Assembly: GCA_016788705.1 (NCBI GenBank)
Contig: JAEUSQ010000015.1
Location: 1-64,000, forward strand
Source: Bacteroidetes Order II. bacterium
Lineage (GTDB): Bacteria; Bacteroidota; Rhodothermia; Rhodothermales; UBA2364
DNA length: 64,000 bases
Direction: 5' to 3'
Part shown: piece by piece, positions 26,635 to 35,186 of the stretch
Position numbering within the stretch: position 1 is the stretch's first letter
Layout: every line of letters begins with the position of its first letter
Made by a program: the position numbers and the translations under genes
The notes under the pieces: generated by a model
Seen by the model: the letters and a program-made list of their open reading frames with translations, nothing else
What the model was told of the DNA's origin: nothing
Databases searched by the model: none

Positions 26635-27120
26635 CTAAATCCCGCGTTTCCGACCAACACTCCGTGCTTCTTCCGGATGCTCACCCACTTCCGACTCCTT
26701 TTCGGCTGATCTGGGTCGTCCTATGGACTTATCCCCCTCTGCAGGGGTATCCGAAGCACTGCGGGGCGGGGCGTCTAAGGGCATTCCTCCCATTTCAAGT
26801 TTCATCTGCCGGATCAAATCGGCCGCACGTGCTTTCTGTGCGTCCTCCTCGCTCACCTGAGGAACGGGTGTTGAAAGGTCCAAACCAGCACTTTCCAACG
26901 CCATTTCCATCTTCACTTCAGTCCGTATGGATTCTCGGTTCAGCCGCTCCACCATTTCTTCGTGGGTTGCCGCCACACTGTCTGGCAAAGCAGTCCCTTG
27001 CACGGCACCCAGTATGGTTTTTTTGCGCTCGGCCTCGGCTAATTTTTGCTTCAGTGCCCGGAGTTGTAACAAATGCTGTTTTTCCTCGGCCTTGATGCGT
27101 TCATATTCTTTGGGATCCAT
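26635..27120 (-). CDS. Half-length PspA-related protein
   Basis: A 161-residue protein whose residues ~20-115 parallel the C-terminal half of the upstream PspA. The segment VAATHEEMVERLNRESIRTE matches PspA's ISATHDEMIQKINEQTAKSE, VKMEMALES matches ARMEIALDS, and RAADLIRQMKLEMGG matches RASEIVNQFKLEMGV. The N-terminal amphipathic helix and first half of PspA are missing. The protein instead starts MDPKEYERIKAEEKQHLLQL and ends in a charged, probably disordered tail. It looks like a partial duplication that has been kept as an open frame 38 bp after pspA. It could join PspA assemblies and limit them. Confidence 0.8.
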   Translation of the reverse strand: MDPKEYERIKAEEKQHLLQLRALKQKLAEAERKKTILGAVQGTALPDSVAATHEEMVERLNRESIRTEVKMEMALESAGLDLSTPVPQVSEEDAQKARAADLIRQMKLEMGGMPLDAPPRSASDTPAEGDKSIGRPRSAEKESEVGEHPEEARSVGRKRGI

Positions 27121-27158
27121 CCTGATTCAGGGTCTAAGCGTCAAAAAAAGTATGGCCT

Positions 27159-27929
27159 TTATACGCCCTCGCGTGTACGACTTGCGGACGAACCGCCTGA
27201 AGAACCTGTTTCGTCTGGAATATCCAACAAGCTCTTGCGTTGCCCGGCAGGAGCACCGCCACCAACACCCATTTCCAATTTAAATTGGTTCACAATCTCG
27301 GAGGCACGGATGCTTTGGGCATCTTCTTCGATCTTCATGGCTTGCGTATCAATGGAGTCTAAAGCAATCTCCATACGAGCTTCCGACTTTGCGGTTTGCT
27401 CATTGATCTTTTGGATCATCTCATCGTGTGTGGCAGAAATACCACCGACTTCAAATTGTTCGAGGGTATCGGCCACTTTTGCTTGCCATTGGGCCCGTTC
27501 GTGGGCGCGCAGTGCTTCTTTGGCCTCCTGAATTTTGCGGTCTTTTTCCCGCATAAAGGCTTTTTTCACCTGAAGCGCTTTGTCGTAGGCAGCGGCGGCG
27601 AACTGTAATTGCTCTTTCGCAGATCCAAGCGACGCCTTTACCTGTTCGTACCGGATGGCGTATTGCTGTGCAATATCTTCGCGGTTAGCCTGAATGCCCG
27701 CCTTTATCTTAGAGGTCAAATCGGCCAGTTCGGCTTCATACTTGGCCACTTCTTTTTGGAGCAACATCACATTGGCCTTTACCGTGGCAATATTTTCATT
27801 CATCTTCGGAACCTGATCATTCAGTTCCCGAATATTCTCTTCAAGGATTAGTTTTGGATCTTCGATGGTAGAGACCAATCCGCCAAAGAGGGATTTAACT
27901 GCACGGACAAATCGTTTCCAGATGGACAT
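27159..27929 (-). CDS. pspA: PspA/IM30 family membrane-stress protein
   Basis: A 256-residue protein of the PspA/Vipp1 (ESCRT-III-like) family. It opens with the amphipathic region SIWKRFVRAVKSLFGGLVSTIEDPKLILEE typical of the family, followed by the long helical hairpin (NENIATVKANVMLLQKEVAKYE ... YEQVKASLGSAKEQLQFAAAAYDKALQVKKAFMREKDRKI). A C-terminal helix ends in FKLEMG plus a Gly/Ser tail. It coats and stabilises a stressed inner membrane. It heads an operon with a half-length paralogue and a membrane-anchored coiled-coil protein, ending at the 25630 terminator. No PspF-type activator or sigma-54 site is visible. Confidence 0.93.
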   Translation of the reverse strand: MSIWKRFVRAVKSLFGGLVSTIEDPKLILEENIRELNDQVPKMNENIATVKANVMLLQKEVAKYEAELADLTSKIKAGIQANREDIAQQYAIRYEQVKASLGSAKEQLQFAAAAYDKALQVKKAFMREKDRKIQEAKEALRAHERAQWQAKVADTLEQFEVGGISATHDEMIQKINEQTAKSEARMEIALDSIDTQAMKIEEDAQSIRASEIVNQFKLEMGVGGGAPAGQRKSLLDIPDETGSSGGSSASRTREGV

Positions 27930-28107
27930 AATACATTTCGGTTTAGAGGTTTTGATCGTAAGGCAATCCTACGCACTTATTAGGGCTTGGATACGCAAAA
28001 CGCTTATGAAGTTTCAAATAAAGTGCAAGATAAACATTCAGGCCACCATTCCCCAAGGATTATTCTACCCTAAATGCCAAATTTATACGGTGTTTACCCA
28101 AGCCGCT

Positions 28108-29439
28108 TCAACCAGCCTGTTTTCCTGTTACCCGTTGCATGAGCAAAGGGGCCGATGCAGGCATTTCTTCGCCAAAACGATAGGCCGAGACTACGGCATG
28201 TTGTAGCGACGATACATCGTCTGCTTTGTGGGTGTATAAGGTTGCCAACCGCGTTCCGGGATGTACTGCGCTGCCAGGCTTACAATGTAGATAAATACCA
28301 GCACCTGGATCTACCGGATCCTCTTTTTTCATCCTCCCTGCGCCTGTCAACACAGCCGTTTTCCCAATGGTTAAGGCATCCACCTCTTGGACATAGCCCA
28401 CAACGGTATCCGACGCATATATGTCATAGGCTGGTGCGAGATTAGGATACGTATTGGTATCCTCTAATACACGCGGATCACCGCCTTGTGCGTCAACAAT
28501 TTTCAATAATTTATCAAATGCCTTGCCATTTATTACTACTTCTTGCGCCATTTCGCGCCCCACTTCTGGGGTTTCGGCTACGCCACCCAAACACAACATC
28601 TCGCCTGCCAAAGCATACGTCAGTTCCATGACTTCTGGCACATTTTCCCCTTTCAGACACCGAACGGACTCTTCCACTTCCAGCCAGTTTCCTACTGCTT
28701 GCCCCAGTGGTGCATTCATATTGGTGATCCACCCAACGGTTGGTTTGCCAAAAGCTTCACCAATTTCCACCAATGTTTGGGCCAGCTTTTGGGCCTCTGG
28801 CTCGGTTTGCATAAAAGCACCCCGTCCACATTTTACATCCAATACCAAGGCGTCAATCCCCTCTGCCAGTTTTTTGGACATAATAGAAGAGGCAATAAAT
28901 GGGATAAACGGTACGGTGGCCGTTACATCCCGAAGGGCATAGAGTTTGCGGTCTGCGGGTGCAATTTCTGGCGTTTGCCCGATCAAAACCAAGCCATTTT
29001 GTTGTAATTGTTCGCGATATTCCGAGATACTTAGGTTTACCTTAAAGCCGGGAATGGATTCTAATTTATCTAAGGTTCCACCCGAATGCCCCAAACCACG
29101 GCCAGAAATCATGGGAACGGGCACGCCGCACGCCGCCACAATGGGCGCAAGCGGCAACGAGATTTTGTCTCCTACCCCACCCGTAGAATGTTTATCCACC
29201 TTGATGCCCGGTAAATCACTTAAATCAAGCACTTCGCCGGAATACAACATCGCTCGCGTGAGGGTTTGGGTTTCGGCATCGCTCATGCCCCGAATAAAAG
29301 CGGCCATCAGAAAAGCGCTCATCTGGTAGTCCGTAACATCTCCATTCGTGTATGCCGCCACCAACCACTGGATGGCTTCATCGTTCAGGGTGGCTCCGTC
29401 ACGTTTTGCGGTCAGGATGTCAATAATATTGAGGTGCAT
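28108..29439 (-). CDS. deoA: Pyrimidine-nucleoside (thymidine) phosphorylase
   Basis: A 443-residue enzyme that splits thymidine or other pyrimidine nucleosides with phosphate for salvage. Family landmarks are DKHSTGGVGDKISL (phosphate loop, ~82-95), GRGLGHSGGTLDKLESIPGF (~114-133) and DVKCGRGAFM (~202-211). The C-terminal domain with KPGSAVHPGTRLATLYTHKAD is also typical. Length and order match the pdp/deoA family, and without assays the nucleoside range cannot be set. A DUF5989 gene lies 39 bp upstream on the same strand. Confidence 0.95.
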   Translation of the reverse strand: MHLNIIDILTAKRDGATLNDEAIQWLVAAYTNGDVTDYQMSAFLMAAFIRGMSDAETQTLTRAMLYSGEVLDLSDLPGIKVDKHSTGGVGDKISLPLAPIVAACGVPVPMISGRGLGHSGGTLDKLESIPGFKVNLSISEYREQLQQNGLVLIGQTPEIAPADRKLYALRDVTATVPFIPFIASSIMSKKLAEGIDALVLDVKCGRGAFMQTEPEAQKLAQTLVEIGEAFGKPTVGWITNMNAPLGQAVGNWLEVEESVRCLKGENVPEVMELTYALAGEMLCLGGVAETPEVGREMAQEVVINGKAFDKLLKIVDAQGGDPRVLEDTNTYPNLAPAYDIYASDTVVGYVQEVDALTIGKTAVLTGAGRMKKEDPVDPGAGIYLHCKPGSAVHPGTRLATLYTHKADDVSSLQHAVVSAYRFGEEMPASAPLLMQRVTGKQAG

Positions 29440-29478
29440 GATGCAAATAGGTTAAGGTTCGTCGTCAACACAAATTGC

Positions 29479-29637
29479 TTAAAACAGCGAATAAATAAAA
29501 GGCGCCAAAGCCGAGCCATTCGCCAGAACGATTAACAGGCTCAGCAAAACCAAGACCACAACAATGGGAACCAACCAATATTTTTTCCGGACTTTCAAAA
29601 AGTCCCAAAAGGCGAGAAGTATGCTTGTTTTGGCCAT
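29479..29637 (-). CDS. DUF5989-type small membrane protein
   Basis: A 52-residue gene that is easy to miss. The product begins MAKTSILLAFWDFLKVRKKY, continues with one transmembrane segment (WLVPIVVVLVLLSLLIVL) and ends ANGSALAPFIYSLF. The FWDFLKVRKKYW start and GSALAPFIY end are what I recall of DUF5989, a family of ~50 residues in many Gram-negative phyla. It is commonly found near SxtJ-like and carbamoyltransferase or SGNH genes, which are absent here. It sits alone between the divergent macB-type gene and deoA. Its function is unknown. Confidence 0.8.
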   Translation of the reverse strand: MAKTSILLAFWDFLKVRKKYWLVPIVVVLVLLSLLIVLANGSALAPFIYSLF

Positions 29638-29783
29638 AAACAAAAATAAGAGGGTTGTTTAAAGTGGTAAGTTACGAAAATTTATGACCGCTATTTAGCC
29701 TGAATGTGTTTTGTGGCGTAACTTCGCCAATCAGCAGGCGTACTTTTTAAAATTATGCCTCCATATCACCCAATCTGAATCAT

Positions 29784-31067
29784 ATGCGTTTCATCAATGA
29801 AGTGTGGGAAGGTCTTCGGATTGCTTTCTTGGCCATTCGGAACAATAAATTGCGTTCTGGCCTCACCACCTTGGGCATTATTATCGGGATTGTGATGGTC
29901 ACTTCTATGTTTACGGTGATCAATGGCATAGAACGATCGTTCGACAACAGTGTTTCTATGCTTGGAAACGATGTATTGCGGGTTCAACGGTTTCCATGGG
30001 GCGCCCAGCCTGGCGATTGGTGGAAATACATCAACCGCCCCAACATAGAGCCGGAACTTGCCGAGACCATTCACAACCGCTCTTCCTATGCAAAAGCCGT
30101 TGCCCCGGTAGCCTTTTATGTTTCTAATGTAAAATATAAAAGCAACCAGATCAAAGGGGTTTTTATGCAGGCTTCCACCCCAGCATATAGCGAGATTAAC
30201 CAAATTAAGTTAGACAGTGGGCGCTTCTATACCGAGGAAGACAACCGAACCGCACGAAATGTGTGTGTATTAGGGGTTGATGTCTTGGAAGCACTTTTCC
30301 CCAACGAGCAGCCTTTGGGCAAGAAAATCAAATTAATTTCGCAGTCTTTCCAGCAAACGGGGCCGGGTGGCATGGGCATACAAATGAAAGAAAGCCAACA
30401 GCATTGCGAAGTAATTGGCGTGCTTGCGAAGCAAGGGAAATTCTTAGGGCTTTTTTCGTTCGATACCCAAATTCAGATGCCGTATAACACGATGAAGAAA
30501 GTGTTTGGCATCAATAAACAAGGACTTCAGGTACAAGTGCGGGTGGATTTGGCCGAGATGGACGCCGCCCAAGACGAATTAACGGGCATTATTCGTGCAT
30601 CCCGCAAAGTTAAACCGGGGGATGCCGATAATTTTGCCATTAACCGCCAAGAAGCCTTTCGACAACAATTTGATGGCATTAAGGCCGTCATTTATTCCGT
30701 TGGGATTTTTCTTACAGCTTTGTCCTTGCTTGTTGGTGGAATTGGTGTGATGAACATCATGTTTGTCTCCGTAAAAGAACGTACCAAAGAAATTGGCATC
30801 CGAAAGGCCATTGGCGCGCCAAACCGGGCTATTCTGGGCCAATTTTTGTTTGAAGCAGTGGTGATTTGTGTGTTTGGTGGGCTTATTGGAATCGTCCTCT
30901 CCTTCGGTGTAACGGCTTTTATTAATACCCTGTTTACCGCGGTAATGTCGGTGGGGACGGTTGTCTTGGCTTTTAGCATTTGTGTTTTGGTAGGCATTAT
31001 CTTTGGTTTTATTCCAGCATGGTCTGCTGCTAACGCCAACCCGATCGAAGCATTACGCTACGAATAA
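29784..31067 (+). CDS. ABC transporter permease, MacB/FtsX type (first of a pair)
   Basis: A 427-residue permease. The N-terminal cytoplasmic helix and TM1 carry the MacB signature (AIRNNKLRSGLTTLGIIIGIVMV). A large periplasmic MacB_PCD domain of ~230 residues follows, then three C-terminal FtsX segments with VGGIGVMNIMFVSVKERTKEIGIRKAIGA. It works by mechanotransmission with an ATPase partner to move peptides, lipoproteins or drugs across the envelope. No ATPase or membrane-fusion protein is adjacent; a partner elsewhere is expected. The second permease begins 16 bp downstream, so they likely form a heterodimer. Confidence 0.9.
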   Translation: MRFINEVWEGLRIAFLAIRNNKLRSGLTTLGIIIGIVMVTSMFTVINGIERSFDNSVSMLGNDVLRVQRFPWGAQPGDWWKYINRPNIEPELAETIHNRSSYAKAVAPVAFYVSNVKYKSNQIKGVFMQASTPAYSEINQIKLDSGRFYTEEDNRTARNVCVLGVDVLEALFPNEQPLGKKIKLISQSFQQTGPGGMGIQMKESQQHCEVIGVLAKQGKFLGLFSFDTQIQMPYNTMKKVFGINKQGLQVQVRVDLAEMDAAQDELTGIIRASRKVKPGDADNFAINRQEAFRQQFDGIKAVIYSVGIFLTALSLLVGGIGVMNIMFVSVKERTKEIGIRKAIGAPNRAILGQFLFEAVVICVFGGLIGIVLSFGVTAFINTLFTAVMSVGTVVLAFSICVLVGIIFGFIPAWSAANANPIEALRYE

Positions 31068-31083
31068 TTTTTTCCACACAGCT

Positions 31084-32307
31084 ATGAATCTTGAATTTAT
31101 CAAAATGGCCTGGGGGGCGATCATCGCGAACAAATTGCGATCTGCCCTCACGTTATTAGGGATGGTGATTGGTGTCTTTTCGGTGATTGCCTCGGTTACG
31201 GCAGTTTCGGCCATAGACTCCAGTTTTAATACCACGATAGATTTTTTGGGGTCATCTACCTTTACCCTTCAGAAGTTTCCCGGCGTCCAGTTTGGGCCGA
31301 GTGACGAGCGTATTCGGAATCGAAAAAACCTGACCTACGACCAAATGCTGCAATTACGCCGCCGGAGTACGTTGGCCACCTCGGTAAGTGCAGCGGGTTT
31401 TTTCCCGACCGTTCAATTACGTTACAAAGACCGAAAAACCAATCCTAACGTACAATTGCAAGGCTCGGATGAACACTGGGCAGTGAACAACAGCTACGAA
31501 CTTGGTTCTGGACGTTTTTTAACCGATGGAGATGTACAATACGGCCGCCCCGTAGTAGTCTTGGGGACAGAAGTCGTAAGCAAGCTCTTCGAAACAGAAA
31601 CCCCGATCGGTAAAGACATTTTGGTAGGCGGACATCGGATGACGGTGATAGGCGTACTCAAGCAAAAAGGACAGAGTTTCGGTCAAAGCCAAGACAACTT
31701 AGTTGTGGCCCCTATTACCACTCTTTTTGTGCAATATGGCGATCCAGATCAGAACATAGACATTCTTGTTCGGGCCAAAAACGTGGAAATTCTGGCTGAA
31801 AGCATTGACGAAAGTATTGGTATTTTTCGGGCCGTTCGCCGTTTGGATGCCAAAGAAGACAATGACTTTGAAGTGATTACCAACGACTCGGTGGTGGAAA
31901 CGTTTACGGGTTTTACGGCTTATCTGACCTTGGGCGGCGCGGGTATTGGTTTGATTGCGCTCTTGGCTGCAGGGATTGGCATTATGAATATCATGTTGGT
32001 CTCGGTAACGGAGCGCACGCGGGAAATTGGCATTCGGAAATCCATTGGGGCCAAAAAAGGCGATATTTTACGTCAATTTTTGTATGAAGCGGTGTTCTTG
32101 TGTCAAATTGGCGGCGTATTGGGAATTTTAATGGGCATCGGAACGGGCAATATTTTATCGCTCATGTGGGAGACGCCACTTGTTGTACCCTGGGGCTGGG
32201 CGTTTGGCGCAGTAGCAGGTGTCACGGCCATCGCCTTGATATTTGGCGTTTATCCTGCTTGGAAGGCTGCAAATCTGAGGCCCATAGATGCCTTACGCTA
32301 CGAATAA
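31084..32307 (+). CDS. ABC transporter permease, MacB/FtsX type (second of a pair)
   Basis: ATG 31084 (MNLEFIKMAWGAIIANKLRSALTLLG) is the supported start; 407 residues. The architecture is the same as in the preceding gene: TM1 after NKLRSALTLLGMVIGVFSVIA, a periplasmic domain, and three C-terminal segments with LLAAGIGIMNIMLVSVTERTREIGIRKSIGA. Both proteins end in the same IEALRYE/IDALRYE tail, so they probably arose by duplication. They may act as a heterodimeric exporter. The C-terminal stop lies 32 bp before rpiA. Confidence 0.9.
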   Translation: MNLEFIKMAWGAIIANKLRSALTLLGMVIGVFSVIASVTAVSAIDSSFNTTIDFLGSSTFTLQKFPGVQFGPSDERIRNRKNLTYDQMLQLRRRSTLATSVSAAGFFPTVQLRYKDRKTNPNVQLQGSDEHWAVNNSYELGSGRFLTDGDVQYGRPVVVLGTEVVSKLFETETPIGKDILVGGHRMTVIGVLKQKGQSFGQSQDNLVVAPITTLFVQYGDPDQNIDILVRAKNVEILAESIDESIGIFRAVRRLDAKEDNDFEVITNDSVVETFTGFTAYLTLGGAGIGLIALLAAGIGIMNIMLVSVTERTREIGIRKSIGAKKGDILRQFLYEAVFLCQIGGVLGILMGIGTGNILSLMWETPLVVPWGWAFGAVAGVTAIALIFGVYPAWKAANLRPIDALRYE

Positions 32308-32339
32308 ATGGCCGTATTTGATCGAATTTACCAAAAAAC

Positions 32340-33032
32340 ATGATTTCTCCCAAACAACGGGCTGGCGAAGCGGCTGCCGCTTTGATAGTAGATGGAATGA
32401 ACGTGGGGCTTGGAACAGGCTCCACGACGGCTTTTGCAATTGAAGCCCTTGGGCAGCGCATTCGTGAAGAAGGCTTACGGATTCGCGGTGTACCTACCTC
32501 TTTTTTTGCTGAACGTCTCGCTCGGCAATCGGGCATTCCGCTTATCAGTTTAGACGAAATCGCCACCTTAGACTTGGCCTTCGACGGAGCCGACGAGGTG
32601 GATCCGGCGTTTAACCTGATTAAAGGACGCGGCGCGGCGCATACCCGCGAAAAAGTGGTGGCCGCACAAGCCAAACGCTTTGTGGTCTTGGTAGATGACT
32701 CCAAAATGGTCGAGAAATTGGGTCTCAAGATGCCGCTTCCAATAGAGGTACTGCCCATGGCGCTTGGCCCCATAACAAGGGCATTAGAAAACATGGGCGC
32801 GCTCCCCGAATTGCGCATGGGACTACGAAAAGATGGCCCGGTGGTGAGCGACCAAGGGTTTTGGGTGGTGGACGCGATATTTCCGGAGGGGCTGCCTGAA
32901 TTAGACATGCTCAACCAAACCCTACTCCAAATGCCGGGTATTTTAGATCACGGCCTGTTCCTGCATATGGCCACCGATGTGCTCATCGGCCACGAGAATG
33001 GTCAACTTTCGCACCAAAAGCGCCCCGTATAG
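32340..33032 (+). CDS. rpiA: Ribose-5-phosphate isomerase A
   Basis: A 230-residue enzyme interconverting ribose 5-phosphate and ribulose 5-phosphate in the pentose phosphate pathway. The phosphate-binding loop GLGTGSTT (~21-28), the catalytic DGADEVD (~81-87) and the LIKGRGAAHTREKVVA region with its catalytic Lys (~92-107) are present. The C-terminus is slightly longer than usual and ends LSHQKRPV. It sits 32 bp after the second permease and could be transcribed with it. Confidence 0.95.
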   Translation: MISPKQRAGEAAAALIVDGMNVGLGTGSTTAFAIEALGQRIREEGLRIRGVPTSFFAERLARQSGIPLISLDEIATLDLAFDGADEVDPAFNLIKGRGAAHTREKVVAAQAKRFVVLVDDSKMVEKLGLKMPLPIEVLPMALGPITRALENMGALPELRMGLRKDGPVVSDQGFWVVDAIFPEGLPELDMLNQTLLQMPGILDHGLFLHMATDVLIGHENGQLSHQKRPV

Positions 33033-33141
33033 CCTTTTCAACTTCTAAGGCATTGGTGAATTATACCAAGACCTCTTGCTCGTGATTTCCTTATAAGTTA
33101 ACTTTTTAATACACCCATACAACCCAGTAGTAATAATTAAT

Positions 33142-33652
33142 GTGTCTAAAAAATTCAGCCTCGAAGCGATCCTGATAGCAGAAGGACGCGGAAACGCTCT
33201 TTTATACCATCCGTTTCGAAAACGAATCTTTGTCTGAGTTCGGCAAATTTTTAGACCACGATGAGAACCAGCAGGAGCCAGAGTTTGAAGCACTTATTGA
33301 GCCACTGTTTTATCTGTGCGAACAGCGTTCTTTTTCTTCCCAGTTCTTCAAAAAAGAAAAATATGCCCCGCCTACTTGTGCGTTTTTCTATTCAGGGCAG
33401 CTACGGTTATATGGTTGTTTGTACGGAAGCGAGATTTTTGTGGCAGGTAACGAGGACATTAAAAACACCCCGACCATCCAACAAGACCCACAATTAAACA
33501 CTTGCTACGAAGACATAAAAATAGTTGAGGAAAGCATAGACCTCGAAATAATCGAAAAGCGTAGCATTAAGGTTGGTGTTGCAGGATTTATAGACCTACA
33601 AACCAACCAACGCATCACTTATCGGCCCTTCAATTTGGATCAAGACGACTGA
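33142..33652 (+). pseudogene. Frameshifted toxin-like gene of a toxin/antitoxin/SecB-like locus
   Basis: GTG 33142 encodes KKFSLEAILIAEG; after one extra base near 33181-33187 the frame continues DAETLFYTIRFENESLSEFGKF. It then runs ~130 residues, with a central QLRLYGCLYGSEIFVAGNEDIKNTPT, to the stop at 33652. Removing one base restores a single ~170-residue protein. The pattern (ILIA...ETLFYTIRFE...LRLY...I..GN..IK.T.T) resembles a Bacteroidota family that, as I recall, is commonly encoded just before XRE regulators and likely acts as a toxin. No RNase active site can be assigned from sequence alone. It overlaps the antitoxin frame by a few codons. Confidence 0.6.
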
Positions 33653-34154
33653 GACCCTCAAAAAAGTTCAGGCCATCCGTAGCACAATTCCAACATGGAA
33701 CAAACGTTGGATGCGCAAAAGCATAGACATCGCCCTCCAAATCCAAGACATCCTACAACGGAAAGGTTGGACACAAAAGGAATTGGCAGCACATACGGAG
33801 CAACGCCCTTCTTTCATTAGTCGTATTTTGGCTGGAAAAACCAATATGACCTTGCAAACCATTGCCCGTATCGAGGACGCACTGGGCGAGAATCTTTTGG
33901 TGGTTCCTAAGTATGTACATGAAAGCAAAACGATGCCATTCTACCAAAGTGAGTTTCCCTACTCACCAGCCAATCAGCCCAGAACCATCGCACAAGATTA
34001 TCCGCAACGTTGGCGGTCAATTCTAAACGTCCATGATTTGTCGGACGCGCACCACCAAACGTTGTCTTATGCCCCAACAACATTGGGTGTCCAAAAGCCG
34101 CACTTTTCATCTCATACACAAAAGACTACCCCATGGATCGCCTCGCCTAATTAG
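33639..34154 (+). pseudogene. XRE-family antitoxin with lost start codon and replaced C-terminus
   Basis: The coding frame is open from ~33639: KTTETLKKVQAIRSTIPTWNKRW, then a helix-turn-helix (LQRKGWTQKELAAHTEQRPSFISRILAGKTNMTLQTIARIEDALG). The first plausible in-frame ATG, at 33711, would drop the conserved ETLKKVQAIR segment. An ATC at 33639 sits where an ATG would overlap the toxin stop, consistent with a mutated start. After YQSEFPYSP (~33965) the frame loses protein-like character and enters a structured DNA segment, so the native C-terminus appears replaced. In an intact locus it would bind the toxin and repress the operon. An internal start at 33711 could still give a short HTH protein. 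Confidence 0.6.
34001..34110. other. Hairpin-rich insert between antitoxin and SecB-like parts
   Basis: Several nested or adjacent inverted repeats occur here: cgttggcggt against accaccaaacg (34004-34062), gtcc/ggac inside it, and ccaac-aaca-ttgg-type pairing at ~34077-34093. None of the three plus frames looks like a conserved protein. The segment separates two pieces that would normally adjoin, so it may be an inserted element such as an attC-like site. Confidence 0.4.
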
Positions 34155-34572
34155 TGTCATTCAGTTAGAAGAATATATTGTAGAGCAACCCCTCTATTCG
34201 CTTGATGAGCAAATAGAAACAAACTTGCACGTGGGTTTCTATCTTGAATACTTGCAGCCTTTTTCGGATGCAGAAGCCAGAGGAAAAGTCCACTTTGGGG
34301 TACAAATAACATCCGAGGCTTCCGAAATGCCTAACTTCGAGTGTAGGGTATTGGGTACATTTGTTTTATTGGAGCCAGATGCTTATAATCAGATTCCTTC
34401 TTTTGACCAAATGTTTCTGCATACTGTCTTTAGCATCCTCTATGGGATCATTCGGGCACTGGCTATACAAGTATCGGCAACCGCTCCTAAGGGGAAATTG
34501 ATGCTCCCACTTGTTGATCCTACAAGCATTGTACAAGATTACCTTTCTAAAAACACCTCATTCACAGATTAA
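34114..34572 (+). pseudogene. SecB-like chaperone, 5'-truncated
   Basis: About 140 recognisable residues end at 34572. The beta-strand/helix order is SecB-like: RLISVIQLEEYIVEQPLY, ETNLHVGFYLEYLQ, KVHFGVQITSEA, FECRVLGTFVLLEP. A long helix (FDQMFLHTVFSILYGIIRALA) and a terminal LPLVDPTSIVQDYL segment follow. SecB-like proteins act as the third partner in toxin-antitoxin-chaperone (TAC) loci, where they protect the antitoxin. No ATG or GTG lies at the start of the conserved part; upstream in-frame sequence (from 34033) is insert-derived. I infer a truncated chaperone gene, although a fused product could still be made. Confidence 0.5.
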
Positions 34573-34671
34573 CATCCTTTATAAAATTTTTCATTCTTGG
34601 TGTTTATTACCTCGGCAACCAACCAAAAGTGGTTTGTTAGCAAAGTTTTGGTTTTTGCAACTGACATCGTC

Positions 34672-35003
34672 CCCTTTTCACGGACACAGCGTTAAGTTAG
34701 AAAAGTAGCGTTCCTCAAACTTGTCGGGGCGAAGATACCCCAGTGCCGAATGCCTCCTTTTCGGGTTGTAGGAGCAGGCGATGTAACGGTACTCTTCCAG
34801 TTGTACAACACCTGTTCGCTCACACCGAGCAGTTCGGCCACTTCTTTTACGACCTTGCCGCTTTGCAGCATCCGCACTGCTTCTTGTTTGAACGTCCTGT
34901 CATACTTGCGCCGCAACCGGTTCGCACTTGCAGGACTTACTTGTTGTTCTTGTTTCTTCATGACACAATATTAAGTTAGGTCTGTGTCCGGCTAAATTAG
35001 ACC
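34672..35003 (-). mobile_element. Internally deleted IS3-family element (orfA-orfB remnant)
   Basis: The minus-strand frame from 34961 encodes an IS3/IS911-type OrfA start (KYDRTFKQEAVRMLQSGK, VAELLGVSEQVLYNWK). At ~34795 it jumps into the last ~38 codons of OrfB in another frame (EYRYIACSYNPKRRHSALGYLRPDKFEE). About 1 kb of the element, including the DDE catalytic domain, is missing. Imperfect terminal inverted repeats are visible at both ends (cggacacag at 34681-34689 and ctgtgtccg at 34982-34990). It cannot encode a transposase; it could still be moved in trans by a full-length relative. Confidence 0.8.
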
Positions 35004-35009
35004 ACCTCA

Positions 35010-35186
35010 AGGGGAAACCGGTCTAAATGATGTAGATGCCCCTGCAAACACGGCATCTTGGTCTGTTAGCATATATCATCAAGCAGGTACGGGCTATGGA
35101 AAGAATTCTTTACAGACCCTTGCCATTTCTGGTACAGGTGTGTATGTTCTGTCCAAATTCTTCTTTACAGATGCAAATAAATCCAC
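35010..35186 (+). pseudogene. Fragment of a secreted or surface protein gene
   Basis: An open frame without a start encodes GLNDVDAPANTASWSVSIYHQ and KNSLQTLAISGTGVYVLSKF before it runs into the start of the zinc-ribbon gene. The Ser/Thr/Gly-rich beta-strand pattern resembles surface proteins. It begins at the right end of the IS3 remnant, so the rest was probably removed by insertion and deletion. Weak evidence. Confidence 0.3.

Noticed and set aside
26664-27531. Long plus-strand frames opposite the PspA operon
   Set aside because: They are antisense shadows of strongly coding minus-strand genes.
33907-34119. 70-codon minus-strand frame over the XRE tail
   Set aside because: It has a protein-like look but overlaps the hairpin-rich insert and the HTH gene, with no family match I recognise.
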